Shown in pieces: positions 10,201-23,000 of a stretch of DNA of 64,000 bases. The stretch covers positions 1,852,129 to 1,916,128 of the forward strand of contig NC_089320.1 of NCBI RefSeq assembly GCF_036669915.1, read 5' to 3'. A model generated the notes under the pieces. The model ran no database searches and was not told the origin of the DNA. It saw only the letters and a program-made list of their open reading frames with translations. Position 1 is the stretch's first letter; the number at the start of each line of letters is the position of its first letter. This DNA is from Pocillopora verrucosa (taxonomy: Eukaryota > Cnidaria > Anthozoa > Scleractinia > Pocilloporidae). The position numbers and the translations under genes are program-made.

Positions 10201-13200
10201 CTAAATGCCCAGAGAAAGATATTCCAAAGGTCCTTAGTAACCCAAATTTTACTCAAATCTGATACCTAAAGTATATAGTTTAATTAAACCCTTTTAACTC
10301 CCAAGATCTCTTTAGTAATTCTCCCTACTGTCTGCCATAAAACACGTATGATTTAAATTTGGAGAATTTGGCATTGGATCAACTTGTAGTCCCCTAGTTG
10401 GGCTAGTCTGCTTAATTCTGTGTTGATATAGTAAGGAGAAATTCTGTCTTGGTCACTCATGGAAGTTAAAGGGTTAACTGTAAATTTAAAGGGTGTGTGA
10501 CTTTTGATGGGACTTCAAAATTCTTTGTGTGTTTGCAAGGAAATACAAGTCAGAGATGTCACCACCTCTTTGCCTCTGTCCTCAGAGGAGAACTAATTAG
10601 AGACTAAGAAAGGATAGGCAAGTGAAACCACAACAGGAGAACCTTGAGAAAGCTGACTGCTGTGGGATCACGTTACTGAAATGCATAGAAAACAATTTGA
10701 ACCTATAGAAGAATAGCAGCATGTTATCAAAATGTTATTATTCACATTGGAAGTGTTGTCATTCTTATTTAAATGAAAATGCTTTCTTTTGATATCAAAT
10801 ATGGTGATTATTACAGGAGGTGAAAGTTTTTTTTTGAGATGTCTGCCAGTAAGTGCAAGAAAATTTGTTGCAGTACATCTTACTTATAAATATGAAGAAT
10901 TCCGTTTCATAACTTTTGAATCATAGATTTCACTTTAATTTTAACTTTAAATTTTTATTGAATGTATCTTTTTTAAGGAAATAAAGCTTCCTGGATATCA
11001 TACCTACTGGGCAGAAGGACAAACAAAGGGGTACAGTGGAGTTGGGTAAGTTTCATGACTCTTACATGAATTCATAACTTATTCTACTGTGTGAGTTTAT
11101 AGTGGTTTAATTGGCTTGAGGTGGCAAGGAGAATGTCATCTCCTTTAGGATGAGAAGTTTGTCCTTTGCAGGTGACAAATCTCCACCATTTTATCTGCAC
11201 TGTAAGAATGCGCAATGACATCACCAATGCTTTACCAGCACAGCGGTCAAACGTAGGTCATGCGCAAAGGGATCAATATTGGCCGGCTGTGCACAAACTT
11301 CCCACGTTATACTACTAAGAAAACATAAAAAACAACTGCTGTCATGCGAAGAAACACAGATACGTAAAATATGAAAAAGAAAAAATCAAGACTTCTGATA
11401 CACAAAGCTTATTTAATTACCGGTGTCAAGCTAATATATCATTTTGCATTAAATAAAAAGGTATACGGTTTTCAAACACCGCGGCTTGCTGGCTTGTGTG
11501 GGACAACATGGTATTTGACAGCCTGAAAGCACGCCACCTCGAGGCCACCTCTACAACGTTCACACATGCGCAGACGTTTGACCGCTGTCTTGGCTTGATT
11601 TGGGATCTTTTTATCTGGAGCTCACTGAGCTGACCAACTTTTAGACCGTAGTTTCTTTACCCATACTGTATCTATTTAATTAAACGCTGCCCTTGAATAA
11701 ATAAATGCCGCCCTCGCAGTAATGCCGTCCTCCCATCAACTCAGCATCAGAAACGCTAAAAATGTTTTGAGTGCCGTGACAGGTGTTAACTTGCAAAAAT
11801 ACGGTAATGCTTTACAATGTACGTACAGTTGTGTTATCACTTACATGGTGGTTATTGTGTTCCTGCAGACTTTGCAGCAAAGTAAAGCCTATAAATGTAT
11901 CATATGGCATAGGTCAGTAAAATGATATACAGGTATTCTTATTAGTAAATTATATTAATATATTTTCTTGCTCGATGAGAAATAGATAATTTTTGAATCT
12001 ATAGAGTGAGACGGTAAGGAGAGATCCAACTCATTTTCAAAGTTACTCGACGTTTCCTAACACGTACTGAAAATTTCCAAGGCATCTTGAAGAGATCTGA
12101 CATAAACTTTTAAATGCTTTCCCTCTAAAATCAGAAGTCTCTGGGATATATTTATTTATATGAAAGCCCTATATTCCTATGTCTGTTTCAAGCTAAGTTC
12201 GCTGACAAATTTTTGAAATTTTTCAGTCGGGGCTGTGATGGGGCAAAAATTTTCGAAGCAGGAGAAAACGTTAAAGGTTAAAACTTTTGATCTGAGGACA
12301 GAGAATAGCGCTGAAGCCGTGAGAGTTGGCAAGTAGAGTACGTATTTGTCGTTCATGTCCAACACTCCTTACTTTCTCTACAGGGATCTCGGAGCATGAC
12401 AATGAAGGAAGAGTCATTACGGCTGAATTTGAAGACTTCTATTTAGTAACAGCCTGTAAGTATTTCATATCTTTGTCTCACGATATAGTGTCTCAACTTC
12501 TCGACTGCCAAGATTCAATTAGTAATTCCCCTTACTAACTGCCATAATTTTCCTTGTATATTAGACAGGGGAATTTGGTTTCACTCAATAAAAACAACAC
12601 CCTCCAGCTGATAATCTTGTCTATTCTTATTTAGATATACCGAATTCAGGAAGAGGACTTACAAGGTAATGTTGCTGTTTCTTTACCATGAAATCATATG
12701 GCATCTGTATATAAATGTTTCCCTTTAAATTAAATTTTATTCTGTATAAAACGCTCAAAAATATTTAGCCGTATACTTTTGGGTTCCACGATTGAAAATT
12801 GCAACGGAAGGTGCTTTCTACAAGCTAAAAAAATATCATAGTTAGGCTGTAGAATTTAAACTGACTTGCAGGTCGATTTGACATCACCGTAGTTTTAAAA
12901 AGAGGACAAAACAATGATACAAATTTGTTTGGCAACACTACAACATTAAGGCAATTTTAATTGAGTCTCGATAGTGATCCAGGTTTGCTTTGGATGTACT
13001 GAACTTTGCTTTGTGATTGGTTCAGAAAACTCACGCCTTCCTCTCAACCAATTAGATGCAAAGCTGAAAACAATCGCGACTTGGTCGCTCGCGTTTTCCC
13101 GCGCTTCAAGCTTTGTTCACTTCGAGTTCTCATTGGTTAATGATGATATAAACCTTTGTTCTGATTGACTGCTGGGATTAATTTGATTTTGCTTTTCGAC

Positions 13201-14777
13201 GTTCAGTTGAAAACTGCTCTGATTTGTGTTTAGGCTTGAGTATCGCCAGGGCTGGGATAAAGATTTCAGAGAATACCTCAAGGAACTGGACAATAAGAAA
13301 CCTGTTATCTTGTGCGGAGACCTCAATGTAGCTCATAAGGAAATAGGTATGTAATGCTTATGGAGATTCATACTATTGAGAGCATTTGTTTGAATTATGG
13401 ACCAGTCATTTTTTATCGCCAGGGGAGGTTTTTCTGGGGGAAGATCACACGGTTTTCAGGGGGAAACGGTGGGGATCAGTCATCGCCAACAGAGTATAAG
13501 GAAGAATAAAGAACCAGTGAGAATTCAAAGTAAAAACAACCAAACTGCCTAAAACGCGGGAAAACGCGGGCGACCAAGTCGTAATTGGTTCAAATTTTGG
13601 ATCTGATTGGTAGAGAGAGTGGCGTGAGTCGTCTGGACCAATCACAGAGCGGAGTAGAGCAAAACCAATGCGATCCCGAATTACTTTTCACACTTGAGTG
13701 AAAATTACTCTATTACGTTCAACACCAAATGCTGTTTGTTTGTTTGTTTTTTTTTTAGATCTAGCGAATCCGAAAACAAACACAAAAACAGCAGGCTTCA
13801 CCAAAGAAGAACGCCAAGATTTCACTGAATTGCTCGAAGAAGGTTTCGTCGATTCTTTTCGTCATTTTTATCCCAACAAAACCAAGCAGTATTCGTTTTG
13901 GTCTTACATGAGGAACGCTCGCGCAAAGAATGTTGGCTGGTACGTTGAAAATTATGCAAAGGTTAAATAAATTTTGTGTCGAATCGAGATTTTCTCACGG
14001 CCATTTTGTGTTGCAGCTATTTACAGTGTTTCGTTTTGTAGTAATAGTGAAACGATGAACGTTCGTATTTTCTCGTAATGTATTCCATATTTTTTATGTT
14101 TCGCTTCAAAGTTTTCCTTGATTTGAAATGTCTTTAACAATTCAATTTTTACTTTTCTCGTTTCAAATTAACGCGCTCATCTGAGACAAATAAAAATAAC
14201 AGTTAAACTGATTTGGAAAACTTTTAATCAAGAAAACGTTTAAACCAATCTTTCGAAGTAACAAGTTTTTCGTTGCTGCTGCACTTTTCTGCTGGAAACT
14301 TTGAACATTATCGACTTTGGCAAACAACTTGTGAAGGACACTTCCCTGAAACTTTTTACGATTTCCCTGACACAACATTATCCTTAAAGGAGTAAGTAGG
14401 GAATGTATTGATGTTATGTCAATTAGTGTAATTTTCCTGACGGTGAACCATTGATAATTGAAGTCATTACTCTTTTTCCTTGATGGAAATGAAAAACCTA
14501 AAACAAAGACAGATTAACAGTCCAATACCAAAACTTTGAATACTTTAATTTTAAACATCACTATTCAACTCGGCCATGATTTCTTCTAAGGAACGTCAGG
14601 AAGTCGCATCCTTAAATAAAAGTATAGTATTTGATATGGTTTGTTTTCTCTCATTGTAGGCGCCTGGACTACTTTGTAGTTTCCGAGAGACTGGTGCCTA
14701 AGTTGTCCGATAGCCTCATCCGCATGCGTGTTAAAGGGAGTGACCACTGCCCGGTTGTGTTACTGCTGGCCATTTAG
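7236..14777 (+). CDS. APEX1: APEX1: apurinic/apyrimidinic endonuclease 1
   Basis: Eleven exons join in phase: 7236-7265, 8365-8525, 9145-9199, 10137-10229, 10978-11045, 11869-11912, 12384-12455, 12635-12665, 13234-13346, 13759-13939 and 14660-14777 (TAG). The 321-aa product is close to the 318 aa of human APE1. The enzyme cuts DNA 5' to abasic sites in nuclear base-excision repair. Residues 1-63 are a basic/acidic, probably disordered tail with nuclear-localisation-like [10 protein letters not shown] and KSKKAK. The EEP fold follows, with N74 (SSWNVNG), E103 (IQETK), Y175, D214 and N216 (CGDLNV), D286 and D311-H312 (GSDHCP), matching every human catalytic residue. The human redox Cys65 position is Ser71; the Cys93 and Cys99 positions are cysteines. 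Exon 1 encodes only [10 protein letters not shown]. Exon 2's acceptor has a weak pyrimidine tract and is the least certain junction. Confidence 0.93.
8175..8280. repeat. Tandem duplication, 56-bp period, in APEX1 intron 1
   Basis: The unit beginning TTAAATACTACATGTAAAA at 8175 is repeated from 8231 with a few substitutions, and both copies end with TTTATCTGATCCTGA. It sits about 85 bp upstream of exon 2. Confidence 0.75.
8672..8948. repeat. Dispersed repeat, copy 2 (APEX1 intron 2)
   Basis: This is the partner of 3222-3505 in the same orientation, with the same order of conserved blocks and the same end (GCTGTACCTTGGG followed by GAA-rich sequence). It lies between APEX1 exons 2 and 3. Confidence 0.7.
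10285..10480. repeat. Short palindromic-ended repeat (TAACTCCCAAGATCT family)
   Basis: The element starts CCTTTTAACTCCCAAGATCT and ends with ATGGAAGTTAAAGGGTTAA, so its ends are imperfect inverted repeats. The interior AGTAATTCTCCCTACTGTCTG...AGGAGAAATTCTGTCTTGGTC has relatives at 32018-32217 and 61709-61920, and weaker ones at 15366-15515, 20350-20570 and 29870-30080. It looks like a MITE-type family. This copy is in APEX1 intron 4. Confidence 0.65.
12975..13175 (+). repeat. Dispersed repeat left of APEX1 exon 9 (forward copy)
   Basis: Landmarks are TTTGTGATTGGTTCAGAAAA, CGACTTGGTCGC, CGCGTTTTCCCGCGCTT, and GAGTTCTCATTGGTT. The reverse-complement copy is at 13500-13700 and a third relative is at 25985-26185. 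The copies are rich in ATTGG (CCAAT-like) words. No coding capacity. Confidence 0.65.
13500..13700 (-). repeat. Dispersed repeat right of APEX1 exon 9 (inverted copy)
   Basis: Read on the minus strand, this aligns with 12975-13175: the GATTGGTCCAG, CGACTTGGTCGCCC, GCGTTTTCCCGCG and TCTCACTGGTT blocks occur in the same order. With the forward copy it flanks exon 9 (13234-13346) as an inverted pair. Confidence 0.65.
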
Positions 14778-17049
14778 GCGCCACAGTACGCATGTTTGTG
14801 TAATTTTGCCGTGTGTCAAACAATGGAACAAACCATACCTCTGGGAAATCTTTGGGAATTAGCTTACTATTGTAATTAAAGTTTTAGGAATTTGTTACCG
14901 TTTTGCTCACATTTGAGACATTTGGAAACGCATTTGTTATGTTTTCAATACAAATGTTGTAATTTTAAAGTAATGTTAAAACACGTTTTTTATCAAAGTG
15001 CTATGAGTTAAGTAACATAAAGTAAATAACCCTGTTTAATAAATTTTCGCTGGAATTCGCAGAGAGATGATTCCTTTTTGACTTAAATCACTTAAACCCA
15101 GCGGAAGTTTTGTTGTTTTGTGCTAAAATAAAGTCCTTAGAAGCTTCATTCACGGGACTTCCTTGGGATGCGAGACAACGAAATAAGTCTTCCCAATCGA
15201 GATTTTCCTTTAGTTATACTTCAAGTGAGATAACAGTTACAAATATGCAAACGTATTTCAGACGAGATCAAAGTTCTTGTTCTTGAGAGGAGCCTTTCCT
15301 TTGGAAGAACTTTGCCAAAAGAGGCGATCCACGATGTCTCCTTACAGTATTGCCACCGAATCAAAGATTAAGCGCACGAGAAAAAAGGAAATCATCACAA
15401 ATTAAAAATACTCTTGATTGTTAGAGAAATTCTCCATGTCAGTACCATAAGGAAGGTGTGACGAAAAGTGAGGAGAACATGCATACTGATGTTAAGGCGT
15501 TTATGGTAAATACTACATCTCCAAAACAAAACCGACTGACGGCACAAGACTAAAGAGAACGAGACACTTTCCACAAATTTGTTTATTCCAGCTTTCCCTT
15601 AACGTAAAAATTTCATAGGGATTCAATTTGCGTCCAATGTAAATAACTATGCTGGGTACTCTATATCCCTTGTTTGGCCAAAATAACCATTGCTTATAAA
15701 TAACAAAGCTTGAAAAATATTGTTAAATCTTGAAAATATACACCGCCCATCTGCTAGTAAATTATATAAATAATATGGAGGTACGACCCAAATACATTGC
15801 AGATAAACATTCGCATCAAATTGAGATCGATCGTGCCCCTCTTGAATCCATTTTTCTTCTCATTTTAGCTCTTTTTGTTACGTTGTTTTAAGTAGATAAC
15901 ATAAATAGGGAACTACAGCCAATACACAACTTGTTATTTAAGATTACGCGTCATCACTTCACCATAGTACAAAAGGCAAAACTTAACTGTCTTAAACGAA
16001 GCCTTAGCACAGTGGCTTCAAAGGCCCAGAGTGAAAACTGAAAATTGTTAGTAAGAGTAATTTTTAACCACATGTTTCCTTGCAGTTAAAAGAGAAGTGT
16101 GCTCCAGAAACTACGTCATTTCCATCACCATAATCATCAATTATAGGTAAAGAGTTCCTCCTTCTCTTTCTGAAGGTTAAGTCTCTTTGTGGAATCTCAA
16201 AACGCAGTCTTTACCGTAATCTCAGGTACACTATTTAAAAGCGAAGGTCAAATATAAATCATTTCTGTAGCATAATTCTCCTTTTAGTCCATATGGTATT
16301 GTGTTTTGGTTTCCCTTCCCTCGGATGATTTTAAAAATGAAACTATTTGTCAACTCCACATTATTTCGAAACTCGATGTATCATAAATAATATTTCCTAG
16401 TAATGCAGTATGGGAATTGAATATTATAGACAAAAAGACATGGGTATATATTAATGAAACTTATTTTGCGAATTGAGAGTGTATGCATTTATTAATGAGG
16501 ACATTTACTCGAGGGCGAATGAAGAACAGAGGACGCACATGGATGGAGAAACCTAAAGCCTAGTCACCAAAATCATTATTTATGAAAAATGTTCCCTGAT
16601 AAAAATAACATTTCCCAACCCCTAGCTTCAAGTCTTTCTATATATTTTAAGTACCTACTTCTCACAAGGATAAATTTTCAACCAATCAAAATATCATATT
16701 TGGAGCAAGACCTCCACAAATTCATGAAGGTAGGAAAAAGGGATGAATTATGGACCTATGAAATTAATTTTCCTTGACATGTCATCAAATTTTTATATTC
16801 CCCGTCCCAAAATAAATTTGCGCCACTGCTTTTCCCTGACTTAATGGGATCTTACTAAAGCATAACTCATGGCCTGTGGGAGCCATGGTACCCTAAAAGG
16901 CGATGGGGGTTTCCCTAATTCACTTAAGCAAGTGTGCAAAATACTGGCTACCTTACAAGAAAGGCGTTGAAATTTCTCGTAACACACACACACACACATA
17001 TCGTAAGACTTTTCTGAAGAAGCATTTTCCCAGCATTCATTGCGTACTT
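14778..17049. other. Interval between the convergent APEX1 and TRPA1 3' ends
   Basis: This contains the APEX1 3' UTR with a poly(A) signal at 15038-15043, a fragment of the palindromic-ended repeat family at about 15366-15515, an AC dinucleotide run near 16983-17000, and the presumed TRPA1 3' UTR on the other strand. A minus-strand AATAAA occurs at 16488-16493 and could end the TRPA1 transcript. I see no further gene. Confidence 0.6.
15038..15043 (+). promoter_or_regulatory. APEX1 polyadenylation signal
   Basis: AATAAA lies 261 bp after the APEX1 stop codon. It is the first canonical signal I noticed downstream of the gene. Confidence 0.55.
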
Positions 17050-20000
17050 CTAGTCGTCATCCTCGCCCTCTTCCTCCTCCTCCACAGATATGGCGTGGTG
17101 CTTCATGAGTGCTTTCATCATGGCCTCTAGTTGTGTTGTGTGATCAAGGACAGTTTTCAGTTTCGCTTTGACGGTCATTACTTCTTCTTTCAACGCTTCC
17201 TGGTGGTTCTGGAGCTTCTCTATCGGTGTCTGGGAGAAAAGCAAAAGTTATTAACTATCAGTATTGATAACATTAACAACAACAATTCGTCAATTAAGAA
17301 ATCTTAACTTTTTAACTTCAACTTTTTCGTATTTACAACACTAAAGGATTAAAAGACAACCATGGTTGACATTCAGTCGATTACCAACCTTCTCGGGGTT
17401 CATAGCCTCGTAAATTGCTCTAGCAGGACTAACGGTTTGATTCCAAAACGACCAAATAGTCCAATACTTGTTTGAATTAGGATAAATATCTTCCTGAGTT
17501 GTGGCAAACCTCTGTCTAAAAATGGCCGGAAGAGCCTTCTCCACATCTAATGCAAGATCAACCTAAACAAAAATCCACGTAAAGAAAATTAAGAATAGTT
17601 TCCGTTCTAAATCTATGTGTCGGTGTCTAATTTGAAGTGAGCTGAATTTCACAGAGACGAACCCATGATGTGGTTGTTCATAATCAGTTTCTTGGTAAAA
17701 TTGGAATTAGAAGAGTGGGTTTTAGTAGAGGAAGGAGAACCAGAAAATACAAATATCGACTTCGCAGCACTTTCACAAAGGTCAAGAACCGACTGTGAAG
17801 GGAACCCGCATACGACGCCACTAACCCGTTTCTGGGAAGTCCTGTTAACCTTGTGGGCCCGAAGAATTATCTTCAATTCTATATCTGAGGTACGGGCCTA
17901 ACCGAAAAAAACTATTCTATTCTGTTCCCCCTTCCTAATATTTCCTATTAATGAGTTTTCACGATTGAAAAAGACATTAGTCCAAAGATAAAAATTCGGT
18001 GACATAGTCGGGAAAATTTACTTGAACAGCCGATAAAAATAACCGTTTACCTCTCAACAGGAACCGACTCTGTGCGTATAGGAACAAAGTGTGCATAAAA
18101 AGATCTACCTGCATTGCTAATCTCTTTAGAACTGCTTTTTCTTGGACCCCCTTGATGTCATCTACGGCTAAACCGACCTGAAGAAAAGAAAACACAATCA
18201 GATGGTGACAAATTATACAGAAAGATAGCCTGCGGTGCAGGCGTCTTATTAGGGCGAGTTAACGTTACTAGCTCGCGATCGTTTATTCGACCGACCATGT
18301 TTTATTTTGAGTTATGAAAAAGGAGGGAAAAGGCAATGTAATTGATATCCCCCACTTCCCGCACCCCCTCCCCTCTCCTTCCTTGTCACTTACCCCCTTG
18401 GAAAAAATTTCTTCTCTTCCCAACCTTCCGCTGCTATGAAAATCAAAGATGGCGGCTATGATTTTTACCGAGAAAATACTGAGTACTTGCGCGCCAAAAT
18501 TACGCAGGCTAGCAGAAAGATGTTTAAAGTCCCATGCGAAGCACGGACCAAAACAATCATTAGATGACTCACCAATAAATTCATGATGATAAGACAGTTA
18601 ATGACGAGAAATGACAAATACAATGCCCACGTGACCGGCGGCACATCGTTATCATTATAAACTGTATCATATTCATATTCTCCTAACATGCCCATTGTTG
18701 TCTTGAGCATGGCTCGGCCTGGTGTAGAGTAGGGCACCTGAAGGAACAGAAACGAAAACGTCAATTATTCTATATCCTGTAAGATCCAAGAGACTTGTCA
18801 CGTCACTGCGCATTCCTCCTAAAGTGTTCCACAAACACTCCGCTTAGCAACTAGGAAAAACGAGCAAAAACAAGTTTTATGGGCCATAAAGAGAAGAACT
18901 GAGGAATTGTTTTTCATTTGCACTCAGTCCCCACCTCGCACGCATTTTTATTTCCATGTTTCCCTATTATTTTTGTGAGTACACGTAACCAAATGCACAA
19001 TTGTTGACGCTTTAACAAGAATTAGGTCCATATTCAGGTACGGTGTAAACGAAGCTTGTAAAAAAACAACACTGTCCTTCCATAAAAGAATTACATGATT
19101 TCTATGCATTCAGTTCCACCGCATGTACGCTTGGAAATTCTTTAGTAGAGCGTAAACGTCCTTCGTCTTCTCTTGCCTCAGTTGGAATGTAACCGCGAAA
19201 TATGACTTTAAAAAGCTTACTTTGACAAAGCTTTCCTTGGTTCTATGAGCTTAATAGATATATCTTATTTCCTATAGATGCGAATAAAGCTACTCTACTA
19301 CCAGAAATTTGAGAAATAAAAGAAGGTTTTGATCAAATGCTTGATTGACTGACTGATTGAATTGACTGAGTAAATGGGTAACTGCGTGCCTGCGTGCGTG
19401 TGCGTGCGTGCTTTAGTGACTGAGAGTGTGAGTTGGTGAGTGACTAATAACGTCACCAAACGTACCTGATTGAAGAGAAGGATGTGGAATCCTAACCCAA
19501 AAGCCACGATGAACAAAAAGCAGACTACAAAGAACTGAGCAAAAGTCTTAAAAATATCAGTGAACATCACCACGTATATTCCAAGTTTGGGAAACTTGCG
19601 CATGAAAAGAACAAGTCCAATCCAGGACAGAGAAACAGCCGTTGCACCAAAACTGCTATGCCACACGAAACACCTGGAAAAAAGAATGCAGAGGAAAATT
19701 TTTCAAGATAAACAGATTTACACGCGCGACTGCAAGAAAAGGTAAGTAAGCGTAAAGTCCTCCAGAGGCGAAAGCTGTCACCAATAAAAGGTAAAGACAA
19801 ACTCTAGCAAGAGTCAATTTTCTCAACACCTTCCCCTTGCCTTCCCATGTCGCTTTACATTGATTTCTCAATAATAATGCTCCTTCCCCGTAATGGTATT
19901 TTAGTCCACCGCTTCCCCTCCCCGTCAGCAGAGCAGGTTTAATCTGGAACGGAGTGGCGTATTTTTCGTATGCAACACGCGTGGACATACTGCGCAATGA

Positions 20001-23000
20001 CGTCACGATTCCCACCTTTTCAACTCACTCGTGAGATGCTATTCTTGCCGCTTGAACATAAGATTCATATCTCCTCGCCTCTGTGTAATATCCTCTTCGT
20101 ATTTCCCGCATGGCTGGGTTAACAAACTTACCTCGACCCCTCAAGAATTGTAAAACTTGTTCCGTCTAGTCTAAAGTCATCCACTATGTACATCATCGAG
20201 AAGATATAAGCTAACACTTCTACCAGTCTGTTCCATTGTATGTACAGTCTCCACATGTAACAGAACCGAATGATCTAAGGAACAAACACAGGAGATACAA
20301 GGAGGCGAATATCAGATATGGAGATTCTCCCCCAAATTTACTAATCGCTTTTAACCTTTAACCTCTAAGACTGATTGGCATCTTATTTCTCCTCACAGTA
20401 TCACTGTTGAATCAAACATTAAGGCTATGAGAATATGGAAATGATCTTCCACAAAAAAGCCCTTGACTGCTGATCAAATTCTTCATGTCGGTATCATAGG
20501 AAATGTATAGAGAACAGTGTGGATAACATGCGTACCGATCTTACGGTGTCAAGGGTTAAGCCAGGCTTGTGGCCAGGGGTTTGCATCACTCGAGGAGTTG
20601 TAAGCCAGAGTCTCAGCTTTTTTTCCATTTCGCGCAAAATACAAAATGACGTCTTTCCCCTGTGAAACTTTTGAGTTGGTAATCGATTTTCGTCCAAAGT
20701 TTTCGTGAACTGATAATCGCATGTTTCGTTTGCTTGTTCAGGTTCTCTTTTTCAATTTGGGGTTAACGTATAGTGCTGGATGAAACTTTGCTAAAAATAA
20801 TATGACCACGCTTACTCACCTCTAGCAACAAACTTATAGACGTTGTGACGAGAATCATCGGACGACCAAGCTTTCTCCACATAATCTCGCTGCCTGTACT
20901 TGCCGTTTTTGTTGCGAACGTCACGTTGCACGTGCACTGAGTCTCGTTGCAAAGTGTGATGGGTAGACTCTTTGTTGTAAGCATGGCATAACCAGTCAGG
21001 AAAAACAGGAAAATCCCGTACAGAATGAGACGGCCGTAGTACACATAGCGACCAAAGCTGCGCCACTTGTAACGCAATAGGTACGTGACTAAAGGATGAC
21101 TAAGTAGTTTGACCCGTTCTTTGGTGACCTGTGAAGAAAGTATGTGTTGCGTTACGTCGTGCACGTCACGATCAAAGACACGACAAGCACTTTTGTAAAT
21201 CAGGATTTAAATATGGTTGAGTCTATTCGGACCCAGAAAATAACAAGCTGCTGGCAAATCGAGGATCTGGTAAACTTTCCGAAAAAAAAATGAATGTGAA
21301 AGACGAACTTGTACTTTTGAGCTCTTAAAAGTAATGATGCACACCAAATATAAAATTAGAAGCACTTCCAGCAATAGCTCACCAAGAGAAAGAAAAATCT
21401 AAACGAAACCTAAAAAAATAACAAAAATCAATTAAAACGCGTAATTGTCATATTTTTCAGCACCAAGAATGCTAAAAGCTTTCTCCAGTGAATAAGGCCG
21501 TGCCTAATGTGCCTCTTACATGTCCTTACATGTTGAAATCATCTGCGGTCTTCAACGAAACAAATATACATTAACAAGGATTCAGATTGTTCTCACCATT
21601 AGCATCAGAGGATGATTACTTTTTATTTCCACTTGTTTGCTAACATTCTCGGGCAATGCCGATTTAATCTTGTACATCACTGCGTCTACACCAGACCCCT
21701 CGTGGTCAGACGACTCTGGTGTCAAAAATCCCGCCCACTCGAGGCTTACGTCATCAAGAAACTCATAGTTCAAAGTAATGGCGTACTGCGGATGATCCAC
21801 AGGAAGCCCATTTGGTTTGACGCATCTATTGAACACTTTCTCTGCAACCTCTGGGAAACAAGAAGCATCGAAAAAAAAGTTGAAAACAAGATCACAGTGA
21901 ATCTGAATTTGCTCTGGCCCTTGATTTTGACTGAGGACGGCACCAGCAAAGAGAATGTGATGGAGCAAACGTGTTACTGGGCGAAACAATTGCTCTGCAC
22001 CAACGTATCAAAACTAACATTCTTAGCCGTTACCAGCAAAACAACAACTTGAACGCCGAATCACTCACCAGGTAACTTCTTAATAAGCTTCCTCATCGGC
22101 GTGTTAATAGTTGTGCCATCTTTGGTCCTATTGCGCATGGCTTGCTTCCAATCGTTGTGCTGGATAATAACGAGTGCCACTTCCCTAGGAGTAACAGAGA
22201 CGACTAATAAACGGTGTTTTAGTTCGCCAGCTAGTGGATAGCGTATTAACTGGCGAGCGAGGGTTGAAGCCGCCAAATTAAATTGTAGCGAGGTATGAGT
22301 GCTTCAATACTCAATCGAAATATTTAGCACCCATTCGCTGGAGAGAACACCTTCTTTTATGAAACAAAGGCTATTTATGAAGCAATACGAGGGCAAAATT
22401 GAGTGTGGACGACAATAACTCAGGATTGCTTCATTTTTTCTGAATGTAGCTGTGCGATTGGTCTAGCGAAACAGGAGCGACTCTATCTCAGACAAACAGA
22501 TGCAAAATAATTTATGGCGGTCTTGCTCCGAATTATCAGGCATCTGTATCACACACAAGCTGTTAGTACTTACTTGTGGTTATTCTCGACAGCTATATCC
22601 AGACAGTTGCGCCCAGCGCTGTCTGTCAAAGTGATGTTGGCCTTCCTGGACAACAGTAGTTTAACCATCTCCACGTGACCTTCACGCGCCGCCAGGTGAA
22701 GTGGTGTGGTCTGTGAAAGTCAAACACACAACAAAACTTTACTCTTTGCTTGACACTTTTTTTGTGTTTCATTAGCAAGGAATGTGGAACCACCACAAGA
22801 GATAGCACTAATGATCAACCACTGACAACAATAATAAAACATTTCTAACAGTCATTTCAGAACTGCAGTTTTTGTGATTACTGCCTCCTATATGATAGAG
22901 GGCGAAGCTACTACGCTACGGGGATAAGTGAGTGACTGAATGAGGGATGGTAAGTAGCACTAGATTTCCGATCTTGACCCAATTTTGAACTGAAGTTTCC

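Noticed and set aside
17649..17901. Overlapping open frames on both strands between TRPA1 exons
   Set aside because: Exons 18 and 19 splice directly in phase across this interval, and neither frame resembles TRP channels.
21612..22052. 146-codon plus-strand open frame
   Set aside because: It is the antisense shadow of TRPA1 exon 13 and its flank.
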